DNA of 64,000 nt from Opisthocomus hoazin. Its lineage: Eukaryota > Chordata > Aves > Opisthocomiformes > Opisthocomidae. Shown one piece after another: positions 10,252 through 20,100 of this stretch; position 1 is the stretch's first letter, and each line of letters begins with the position of its first letter. A model generated the notes under the pieces. That model worked only from the letters and a program-made list of their open reading frames with translations. It made no database searches and was not told where the DNA came from. The DNA is taken from NCBI RefSeq assembly GCF_030867145.1, contig NC_134433.1, positions 16,651,896-16,715,895 of the forward strand, given 5' to 3'. Both the position numbers and the translations under genes were made by a program.

Positions 10252-13200
10252 CCCGTCAGTCGCGGAGAAGGGGTTTGGTGTCAAGGCTTGTATTGATGTT
10301 CTTCGAGGGAGATCAAGAAGTAGGGGGGAATCAGTTGGTCTCTGTGGATTGATCTTCATTTGGCTTCTCGGCTCCCGAGAGAAGCAAGTGGGCATTTGCG
10401 CGCACAAAGCAATGCTAAAGGCCAGGGTCTTTGAGAACTGAGACGCTAATTTTGCACCGTGTGCTTTAACTACAGACTGGCCCCCTTTCCATGCCACATG
10501 AGGAATGGAATTTGAACACCGATTCTGACAGTTTGTGGTTGCTCTTTCATGTCTAATGACTTGCCAGTTTTCTTACTTCCTGTGAGAAGTACTGCTTTTC
10601 CTGAATGAGATGGCGTGATTTGAAAATCTGTTTCCAGATACCTCCCCTTTTAGGGTTTTGTATAACAGAACTTCCCGTTTTTAAATCAAGATACTGACGA
10701 GCAGGTGGAGAGAACTTGAACACGACTGCTCCTAGCAAACACTACATCTGATAAGCCCCAGAAGAAATGGTTAGCTGTCCAAGAGTCAGGTGCACTGCAC
10801 GTCTGCTTTCTCCCACATTGTTCCCCCATACACATACACAGGTTGGTGTTCCAAGATAGGTCTTTAAAACTCATTAATTCTAAGGCAAGCTCTTCCAAAG
10901 AGGTAAGAGTCAAATCATCAAAAAACCTCCCCTTGTGAAAAATGAGAAAACTTTGAAAATTTAAATATGTAAGTAATGACTTGTCTTGGGAGATGGAGAA
11001 ATGGGTGTGGTGAAGGAAGAAGCTTCTTCAAGTAAGAAAACTTCAGGAACAGATTGTGGCAGGGTTGCCATTTTTAGGCTTGGGATAGTGTAGTCCTGTT
11101 GATATCAACAACGGCAATCTGAGGACTTGGTTTTACATTAGTTCCCTCCTGTGACCCAGAAGTGCTCTTTGATGTTAAATTTCTCCAGCAGCAGGGGAGA
11201 AATAGCATTGACTGGGGAATTACAGACTAAACAACATTTTATGATGCTAGATAATGTTCACGTACGGAAAGCTGAATTCAAGGTTTGTGTTCCGAGTCCC
11301 TGCTGGAGCATAGACGTTGAAGTGGAAAGAGAAGAATAGTCACAAAAACCTTGTTCTAGCGTGAAACTGCAAGAGGCTTTGGACACAGGGGAGAGGTAGC
11401 TTATACTGAATTTTAAACTGAAATAATCACTTATTGCGAGTGCGTGGCTGGGTGCTAATTGTGAAGAGCCTTGCAGAAGGCTGGAGTCAAGGCTGCTCTG
11501 CAAATTGGGTCTCGGGAAGCACTTTGGAGTTCAGTATGAAAAGTTGTTTCTGTGTTTTTAAGTGTTTGCTTGTATATTTCTGCTGTAGGTTGCAGATTCA
11601 GATTTTACCACTGTCATAAACAGTTATTACCTGATGGCTGTTCCTTGGCCGCTGTGGATATGCGACAGCCGTGGAGCTTGCTCCACAGCTGCTTCTATGT
11701 TCCCGTGTTGTACATGAACACAGAAGCTTCAGATTCCACAATGGTTAGTCTTGAACTGCTTTCACCAGTGCCAAAGCTACCTGTACTTTTTAAAGCAAAT
11801 TACTGCAACAGCCTGACAAGAAAATGATCCCAAATTAATACAGTGAAGTCGTAAGCAGAATTAAGATGGTAGATAGTTTGGTAGTAACAGAAGCAGGAGA
11901 GGGAACAAAGAAATTACTTCCACTCAGGCTTTTGAAAACGAAATTTTTGAGGCTTGGTAAGAAAACACTAATGGCTGCAAACTTTCTGGATTTTTTTTTT
12001 TTTTTTATTTTATTGCCTGGCCAGGCCTCTACATGTGTCAGGCATTCACTTAATTCTCCTTGCATTCAGGAAGTAGTGTGGCCACAGCAATGCACCTGCC
12101 TTTTTGTGAAAGGCTTCTTTAAAATTCTAATAACCTCTTTTCTTTTTATATTGCTTTCTGTAAGTTGTTGTTTCCCAGCTGGTTTTTCTGTTGTGCCAGT
12201 GAAAATACAGCTGCTGAGATTAGTTCTGACAAAGACTTTTGTGGGGTTTTTTCTTCAATTCTGCTAAAGTGTGATGTGGTTTGTTTTTTTTTTCCTCTCC
12301 ACTGATACTATTTAAATTACACTGTGGTGGGTGCTTTGAAGCTACCAGCAGAGCCTGCAGTGGTAGGGTCTTTGTGCTGTACTTAACAGCTTCCATTTAT
12401 TCTCTTGTACATTTTTCATCTTGTAACAAATAAGACTGACATTTAAAATTCGTGTCTGGCACTTCTGTTCCTTGGCAAATGATTTACATTATTTTTTTCT
12501 TGTTACTATCCTAGTGAATGTTAACAGCTTAAGTAGGTGATGCTGGTAGCCTTAAAAACTGTGTTTAAAAGACGTTATAAGCAGAAAAATGTCATCTTTG
12601 CATTTCTTTTCTCTGGGGAGCACAGGGATGGGAAGGAGCGTGTGAAAGAGAATGAGGGTCAGATCCGTGTGCTAGTCCAGAGGCTTTCATTCCATGGTTG
12701 GATTCTGTACTCCCGGGATTCATTTACGAAATGGATTCAAATTGTGAATTATTATGCTATAAGAAAGAGAAAAGCTTGTGTTTTGGTTTAGTTGGTTTTC
12801 TTTTCCCTGTCTTCCATAGCCAACAAGTAGTATTAATTTCTGATTTGAATTTAGATTACATTAATCTTGGAAACAAACTGTTTTGAGAACCATCTGGGTT
12901 GTGAGCAGTGCAAAATAACTTGTTGGTATTTGTGGAATGTGGAGTATCAGCAAGAACTGTAAGCAGTTACGAACTTTTTAAAAATATGTACAGATGTCAT
13001 GGTCATTTCACCACCTTCTCTCCTCTCCATTCGTTCTCCCTTCTCTGCTCCCAATTAGTACCGATCACAAAACATCTGCTTTTAGAATAAGATGTAACCA
13101 GAACTGGAATGACGTTAAACAATGTTTGCCTGCTGTGGAGAGAATGCTCTGTCAGTCTGTAAGCTTTACTCAGAGTAGTAATCTAATTGCATAAACACAC

Positions 13201-15049
13201 TAAAGTTTTGTCTATTCAAAAGGCGTTTCAAAACCGTGGTCTTGATAAGATTTTCAGGATGTGGCTGAGCGATCCCAGTTAAATACCAGTGGCCGGGGTT
13301 GACTGGCAGTTCTGTAGTTCCCTCCACTGGTGGATAGACAGGAACGGCAGAACAGCGGGAAATCCTCTCTGTAGGTGTGTTCCGGAACGTCTGCTGTTCC
13401 GACATGCACAAGGCTAAAATGATGGTAGTGTCAGAGATCGCCTCCCTAGGTAGGGCTGCTGTCCTCAGGTTTATGAGAAAATTTGGAATGTCTCGAGTTA
13501 TTTCTTACCTGAGTGCTTACATAATCAGATAATTTACATGAGGTCTCAGTAAGTCTAAATGTAGACGTGGATGCAGCCGTGACACAGTTTGTGGGCTGAA
13601 CATTTTTCTAATACAAGTGGTAGAACACTATTTTCTCTTAAGAGTCCTGCTTATCTGGAACAGCTCCAATACAGGATGTTAATTGAATGTCCTTTCCACG
13701 AGAATCATGGCGTGTTGATTTACACAGTCTCGGTACTACCAGGTTCTGATCATTTCGAATACTGCAGTTTTGATGTAACACATACTTTGTACTCTCATCT
13801 TAATCATCCTTTTATTAATTGAAGGCTATAAATTGTTTCAGCAAGAATATTCTTGACGTTGATGCCGTGAAAAGCCGAAGACTCAATAGTCAGAACATAC
13901 TTTTACAACCTAGTATAATGGTGAAAAAGCCGCACTGAAAAGGATAAGGCAGTTCTGAAATGCAGCATTCCTTTCTTTGTAGTAAGCTGTCCACTTCTAG
14001 AGAGCCAACAGCTGTGCTTCCTACGACTCTTCTCTGCTGGCTTTAAGTATCACAAATTATGATTCCTATTAAGACAATATAGATTTCTAATTATATGCAT
14101 TCATCTGCAAGTTAAGAGACTTGTAATGGCTTCCTGCATAGACCATCGCCAATGGATGTGTTCACTGATGTGCCCGTGAATTTATGGTAGCCTTTAGGAG
14201 GAAGAAACGCCTTTTTGCCTCATTTGTAATGTATGAATTCTGCTTCAGCTAGCATTCATGGGCTGCTGGAGCTCGTTTTGAAATCTTACTGTCCTCTTCA
14301 CTCCTAAGTTTAAATGAACTTTTGCGCATTCAAATATATTGGCAGACTGAGAGAATGAATGGACAACATTAACCGACTTCTGTGCACAAGTACTGTAGTG
14401 AAGGGTTGCGTGTTTCTGTAATGGGGTCCTAACATACCACAAACCAGCCTCAGTCTTTCTACAGAGAAGGAGGCTTGGTGCCTTGAGTGAACGTCTTGTG
14501 TTGAATAGCTTTTCAGTATCAGTGTTAATTAGGCAGTAATGTGAAAAGAGAGAGCTCTGCAGGGTAGCGGCCTCCAACTGCTTGATAAATGCCGAGACAA
14601 AACTAAATGTTTAACCTTCACCTTGACATTTAGTTTTTGGAACAGGAGACATTTATCCTATCACAACGTTCCATTCCGCTGACTCTTTCTCTCTTGCACT
14701 TCTGGGTTAAAATATAAAATAACTGACTGAGACTGGGAGGGCACTGGAGGGAGCGATACTGTGGTGTTCTTAAAAAGCTGCATTCTTCTTGGAACAGGCA
14801 ATGCTTATTGGGGTTTTGGTTAGATTTTTTTTTTTTTCTTGAGGTTTTTGAATTTTCAGAGACAATTCAGTCTTAGAAATACTGATGAAGTATACCTTAA
14901 CTGAATGCGTCTGGCCCAGCAGTCGCTGCCTTACACAATTAGATTACATCCTCTGACAATCCTTGGCATTAAATCTTTACAGCCAAATTTCACACCATCC
15001 ATTCTGTTAGCGGAGCTGAGGTGTTACGAAGAGATGAGTGGGCATGAGT

Positions 15050-15180
15050 CCTGTTTCCAGCTTTGTGCTAACTTGGTGACATACAGCAAGTCAGGTTTTC
15101 TGTATGTGTGTAATTTTTCCTCATCTGTGATAAGATGGCGGTGAGACCCTTCCCTACCTCACAGGGATGCTGAAGCTTGA
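15050..15180 (-). repeat. MIR-like SINE remnant
   Basis: The + strand carries 'gtgctaacttggtgacatacagcaagtcaggtttt', then 'ttcctcatctgtgataagatggcggtgagac' and 'cctacctcacagggatgctg', in the same order as a reverse-oriented MIR (cttgctgtgtgacc, cctcatctgtaaaatgg, ctacctcacaggg). It is diverged but co-linear over about 130 bp. Confidence 0.65.
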
Positions 15181-15443
15181 TTTGTTTCATAATAGTAAAG
15201 GACTTTGGATTTCTAGAATATTTTGTATCCAGAGGATAGCAAATACGATTGCTGATCTTGTTTAAACTGACATTCTGTCATCAAGCTGTTTTCTTATAGC
15301 ATCAGGCTTTGTTTTATTTTTATGTCTAACTTTTAAGGGTCAGCCTTATGGATAAAATAGTTAATGCAGTAACCATGTTAGTTATTAATTAAAGCATTTT
15401 CTCTTTTATCAGTGCATTAAATGAAAATGGAACACTAATTTTT

Positions 15444-15449
15444 AATAAA
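15444..15449 (+). terminator. Candidate polyadenylation signal AATAAA for TNFAIP1
   Basis: AATAAAG is followed within 10-30 bases by T- and GT-rich sequence (tgttatattttgtcttctgtg), the usual downstream element. ATTAAA hexamers at 15388 and 15416 lie just upstream. The site is about 1.5 kb before the SGSM2 promoter. Confidence 0.5.
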
Positions 15450-15479
15450 GTGTTATATTTTGTCTTCTGTGATTTTTCT

Positions 15480-16349
15480 CCAGCATTGTAACTTTCTAGT
15501 CGTCATGTTGGTCTCGGCACTTTTGTTCTGCGTTGCAGTTGTGATCCTCACCAAGTGTTTCGGGCTCCTGCACCACAGAAATACTGTATCAGCAAAGGGG
15601 TTTTGTATTCTATGGAGCTGCTGCTACCTTTCACCCATGTCCTGCTGGTCAGTCTGTCTGTAGGAGGTGTTGGTGTACTTGCAGGTACACTGCAGACGAC
15701 TGGTTTTGATTTTTCTCTGGGCTTTTCCTTTAATTGTAGAACAATTAATTGGCTGCAGTGGTTTTTCATACTCATGGAAATAACTTCATTTCCTAATAAG
15801 AATCACGGAACATTCTGATCTTTCATTAAGCCTACACACAATTTGTATTACCACAAAGGTAATCTGACTTGTATTTTGAAAATCTTTAACCTTTCTTGGT
15901 TGGTGGAGCAGCCTCGCAGGGAATTGGATCCAGAGATTCAGTCGCCGTTCTGCAGTAAGTGTGCTTTTGAGGTAGCCAACGTAATCTTGTCTGTTCTATG
16001 TAGCTGTTCTCTGTGCTGCTGCTACCCTGCCCTCTTAGCTAAGCTGTAGGGGTTTTTTTGTGAGCAACAACTGCACGAACTATTCCACAGAGTATCTGAG
16101 CATCTCTGAAAGAATCTAGGTAATCCTTCCCTTTGGAAGGGTGAGAGGCATCTCCTACATCGCTGTGGTTTCCAGTGCGCACCGGCCCTTCCTTCCCACG
16201 GCTGGGGTGTGGAAAACTGGTTTACCCGCAAGGTAAGTGCTCCTGCCCCGGCTCTGGGGTGCCCGAGAGCTTGTCGCAACAGCCTACGTCTGCCCAGCGT
16301 GGTAGGGCTTTGGTTCTTGTGACTGGGTGCTGCGATTCCGTCTCCTCTA
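15480..16349. other. Intergenic spacer between TNFAIP1 and SGSM2
   Basis: No conserved exon is recognised. GC content rises toward the right into the CpG island. I looked here for small genes that neighbour TNFAIP1 in mammals, such as IFT20, and saw no match among the open frames. Confidence 0.6.
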
Positions 16350-16851
16350 TCTGCTGCCTCTTCCGGAAAGCACCAGCTCCGTCTCCGTTCTCCCTTTTCT
16401 GCCCGCTCTGACGGGGTCGGTGCTGTGCCCCTGCCCGCCGCCCCCCTGGCCGCTCTCCCGGGCCTGCGCGTTCTCTGCCCGGTTCTGCCGCCGCGGCCCG
16501 GGGAGGATTCTCCGCGGGAGATGGAGGATGGCTCCGGGTGAAGCGTCCCGCACCCCGCTGCAGGCCGGGCCCCCGGGGCTGCGCAGCGCTCTGGGGCAGG
16601 CGCACTGCGCTGGTCGCCGCTTGAGGGGAGAAGCGGGAAGCAGGCACCAGGAAAAGCAGGCTCTACCTATGCCATTGACCCGACGCTCCGGGCCCCTTCC
16701 CCTCTCCGGGAAGCGCTGGACGCGGGGGCCGCCCGGGCGCCTCGGGCCTGAGGCGGGGCCGGGGCCGAAGGAGAGCGGGGCTCCCGCTCGGACCCGCTGC
16801 CGCTGCGGCCGCGCGCTACCTCAGGCCCGGTCCTGGCCCCGCCCCCGTGCG

Positions 16852-16865
16852 GTTGCCGCGGAGAC
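16852..16865 (+). promoter_or_regulatory. X-box-like (RFX) site
   Basis: The string gttgccgcggagac resembles the RFX X-box (GTTGCC, 2-bp spacer, then a GGNRAC-like half). The right half-site is imperfect, so this is tentative. Confidence 0.3.
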
Positions 16866-16924
16866 ACCCCCCGCCCCCCTCCGCAGCCGGGGCGGTGGCG
16901 GCAGGTGCGGCCCCGCCCTCTGGG

Positions 16925-16932
16925 TGACGTCA
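16925..16932 (+). promoter_or_regulatory. Full palindromic CRE (TGACGTCA)
   Basis: A perfect TGACGTCA lies 17 bp upstream of the ATG of the YY1-type element and about 160 bp upstream of the SGSM2 start codon. CREB/ATF binding at such proximal CpG-island sites is common, which suggests cAMP/ATF responsiveness. Confidence 0.6.
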
Positions 16933-16945
16933 GCGGCGGCCGCGG

Positions 16946-16956
16946 AAGATGGCGGC
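16946..16956 (+). promoter_or_regulatory. YY1-type element AAGATGGCGGC
   Basis: This exact 11-mer is a well-known YY1 motif that tends to lie just downstream of the start site in TATA-less vertebrate promoters. It contains the ATG that opens the uORF at 16949. Confidence 0.6.
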
Positions 16957-17059
16957 GGGGCCGGCCGGGCGGGCGGAGCAGCGTCCCCGCACTCGGCCGC
17001 GCGGTGCGGAGCCTCCGGCCCCCGGGCGGTCCCGCTGCGGCGCGGGCGGGCGGCGCTGA
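16949..17059 (+). other. Upstream ORF (36 codons) in the SGSM2 5' UTR
   Basis: ATG at 16949, inside AAGATGGCGGC, opens a Gly/Arg/Pro-rich frame that ends at TGA 17057-17059. It is in the same frame as the SGSM2 ATG at 17090, which starts 30 bp after the uORF stop. Whether it is in the mRNA depends on the start site. Confidence 0.5.
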
Positions 17060-17089
17060 GCACGGGGCGGCCCCGCTCCCCGCTCCGCC

Positions 17090-17146
17090 ATGAGCTGCTC
17101 GGCGGACGCCGTGAAGGAGAAGCTGCTGTGGAACGTGAAGAAGGAG
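17090..17146 (+). CDS. SGSM2: SGSM2 exon 1 (residues 1-19)
   Basis: ATG in context ccgccATGa (G at -3) opens [19 protein letters not shown]; the donor is gtgagg at 17147. It lies inside the CpG island. The homologous human start is [13 protein letters not shown]. Confidence 0.95.
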
Positions 17147-20100
17147 GTGAGGGAGGAGGCGAGGCGGGCAGAGCCCCCCTCAGCTGCCCGGGGTCAGCCG
17201 GCGGCGCGGGGCTCCCGCCCGGGCGGGCTGCGGGGCCGGTGGCGGGGCACGGAGCCGTGGGGCGGTGTTTGCGTGCTCTCCCTGCGGTAGGGCCGGTAGC
17301 TGAGAGTCTGCCTGGAGCGAGTAACGTGAAGCTTTGGGCAGAGCGACTTGAATCCGGATTCCCCTTCAGGAGGCGGTGCGCGGGAAGCGGAGCGTTCGGC
17401 TGCGCCCGCGGGTGCGCGGCCTCCGCGGGTGAAGCGGGCGAGCGCGGGCGGCCTGGCGCCAGGCTGCGGGGTGACGGCGCCGTGTGCGCGGGGCGAGCCC
17501 CTGGGTGCAGACCCCGGGGTGCCAGCCCCTGGGTGCCGCTCCCCAGCGAGCCCCTGGGTGCCAGCCCCTGGGTGCCGCTCCCCAGCGAGCCCCTGGGTGC
17601 CAGCCCCTGGGTGCCGCTCCCCAGCGAGCCCCTGGGTGCCAGCCCCTGGGTGCCGCTCCCCAGCGAGCCCCTGGGTGCTGCTCTGCAGGCTTGCTGTCCC
17701 CGGCCCCTCCGCGGGGACGGCTGCGCATACCTGAGACAGGGGTTTGGGGCGAGCTGGTGGTTTTCCTGGGGTTGTGTTTCCCTTATTGCTAGTTCTTTAC
17801 TAACTTTTCCTTAGCTGTGAGTTTTCGAGGAGAACGGAGGAAAACCAGTGACAAGAAGGCTCGTCTGACGATGGCCTGGGATGCGCTGACCTGGCTCCCA
17901 AATGCCAGGGCCCTGGCAGAGGTGTCTGTGGCGTTGTTCTGTGCTTAGCCAAGCGTACGGAGGAGGTGGGAGGAAGGCCGGGTTGGTCCGTGTTGCCGTT
18001 CTCAAAGCAGCTGCGAGACGTTGATATGCGGGGGTACTCTGAGATCCATTGGTGGGTGGACAACCCGTGCTCGACGGGGCCGGTGGCGTTGGATCGCAGT
18101 TGCGTTGGGACCGGCGGCGTTCCGTCCTTAGGGCGAGCGATGCTGCTGCCCGGTCAGGATGGAGCTCCTGCTGCGCTGTCCCTTGGGCGGGCGGCTGCGT
18201 GCTGCAGAGCAGGGTGGGTGCCGAGACCCGCTCCGGGGACACCTTCCTGGGTCCCTGGCTCCGGAGGAGGTACCCAGCGGCGTGAGCACGCCTCGGTCCA
18301 CGGGCACCTTCCCGAACGCCTCGGGTGGAAATGGCAGCGCAGCGAGTGCCCACCGCGCCCCAGCAGCGTGCGTTGCATTTTTGCGGCGTTGACTGCGTAA
18401 CGGCTGTGCGTAGCTGCCTGTTCCCACCCAGGAGCTCAGTGAGGATGCAATGCTCCTCCATCGCAGCAGTAAAAGGTGTTTGTGAAAGGCTAACTGTCCT
18501 CCTCCTTCCCCTCCCCCAGTTCACAGCTGGGAAATCAGCGCTGGTAGGGGAGCAAGATTCGTTAAAGCTCACCTGAGAAGTTGTTGTTAAGGCCAAGGTT
18601 CCTGAGCTTGAATCTGGCATCCTAATATTTGTTAGTGTTAAAACCAGGCAATACCAGCCGTTTCCATCAGTGTAGGGTGACTGGAAGTGGCAGAACACTG
18701 ACAGACACGTGAGGGACAATCTGTACGTAAAGCTGCAGGGCCGTGTCCTGGAATGACCCCGCAGCACCTGGCTGCAGGCACCGGGCAGGCGTTCCCTGTT
18801 GCTGGCTCAGATGCTGAATGCTGCGGCTTAATGCAGCCATGAGCCTGCTGCTTCATTTTGGCTTAAACTAGGACCTTTGAACCAAGATAGTATCAGGTTT
18901 GATTTAGAAGTGTGTGCACTTGTTCTCCTGGGTTAATGTTAAAATTATAAATAAATCTGAGAAATGTTTTCCAACTCTGAACGTTGCAATCTTGTGCTAA
19001 TGTACAAGATTGAAAGTGAAATGGATTTTCATGATCCAAGCCAGCTCGAGCCAAAGAGAACAAGTGGTATATAATTAAAAAAACTGAGGCCAATTTGTTG
19101 TTAAAAGTCTCTGAAATGTTTTTAATTGGACTCCAGCTTTTGAATTACTTGAATAGTGCTTGAAAGTGTTATTCGTACCTTCCGTGTCATCTACATTTTT
19201 TTGTCTTCGGTTTGTCTTTTTCTTCTCCAAATCCTCACAAATGCTCTTTAAGATGATTTATATTGGCGTGGCTTCTAGGGGGTTGCCCAGAGCTTTCCAT
19301 CCTAAAATAGTCGTGAGAGCTTTTTGGTGATTGTATGCCCGTTAAGGTAACACGTCTTGCCTGCGCACTGCGCAGACGCGTAGTAGGGGACCCGGTCTGC
19401 TCTGCTGACATTGAGGCAAAGGGGATCAGGGGGCAGGCAGAGACACTGAGACTGTTTGAAAGAAAAATAAAATCTCAGTGGAGCCAGGAATTGAATGCAA
19501 ACCACTCCTATACCAACCACCAGATTATGCTGCCCTTAATGACGGTAATTAACTTCTTCCGATAGAATTTTCAACCTCATTTTTTATGCTCTGTGACTTT
19601 TCACACAGCCACTTACACCTGCGTGCATGCTATGTGTTGGTGGTCTTGTTTTGAAAAAGTGACCAGTCCACATCCATTCCCATCCATCGTTCCCTTCCCC
19701 GTCCTTTAAACCCAGGCTCTTCCTCCCATTGAATTATTTTCACGTAACCTCAATATCTAGTGGAGTTCAGAGTGAGCGTATTCTTTCTATAAGTTGTTTA
19801 CACCAAGCTTGTTAAAATTCAGTTGTCTTTGCAAAATATAAAATGGTTGTCTCCAAAGTCACTTGATGCGAGGTGGTTTTTTGTTTTATTTTGTCTCTCC
19901 CTCTCAGCAAAAACTTCTGCATTTTTCCTTTGGGAAAATTTAGCGTTTGCTTTTTCCTCAGATGGACTTTGAATTCCCACTGGTAAAGAATGTATTTTGT
20001 TGGCTCCAATAAGAGGAGGACATGTAATGTGTTTTGATAATTTAACTCTACCGGGATTCATGCTGAGGCTGCTTATGAGTTCACGTTTCAAACATTTATC

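Larger units (their letters stand above)
10252..15470 (+). other. TNFAIP1: Candidate TNFAIP1 3' UTR / 3' flank
   Basis: This stretch has no coding exon that I recognise. It holds homopolymer T runs (16 T at 11991-12006, 13 T at 14825-14837) and a MIR-like remnant at 15050-15180. The first canonical AATAAA I found after the stop is at 15444. Weaker ATTAAA hexamers occur at 14968, 15388 and 15416. If that site is used the 3' UTR is about 5.2 kb, longer than the roughly 2 kb in mammals; a shorter form ending near 12,440, after 'gtaacaaataagactg', cannot be excluded. Confidence 0.5.
16350..18400 (+). promoter_or_regulatory. SGSM2: SGSM2 CpG island promoter
   Basis: CpG density and GC content are very high from about 16,350 to 17,500 and stay raised to about 18,400. 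The island covers the 5' UTR, exon 1 and the start of intron 1. Several GC boxes (ccccgccc) are visible around 16,837-16,920. No TATA box is seen. Exact start sites cannot be read from sequence; the YY1-type motif suggests initiation close to 16,925-16,945. Confidence 0.85.

Noticed and set aside
10252-16349. Possible IFT20, POLDIP2 or TMEM97 between the two genes
   Set aside because: I looked for their characteristic peptides among the open frames of both strands and saw none. Very short exons could be missed, so this is absence of evidence only.
16327-17814. 495-codon plus-strand open frame across the SGSM2 promoter, exon 1 and minisatellite
   Set aside because: It runs in a different frame from SGSM2, is Gly/Ala/Arg/Pro-rich as expected from GC-rich DNA, lacks any known domain and is extended by the 39-bp repeat.
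17811-18767. 318-codon minus-strand open frame in SGSM2 intron 1
   Set aside because: Low-stop GC-rich DNA; composition and lack of any motif point to chance. An antisense RNA is possible but nothing in the sequence shows it.
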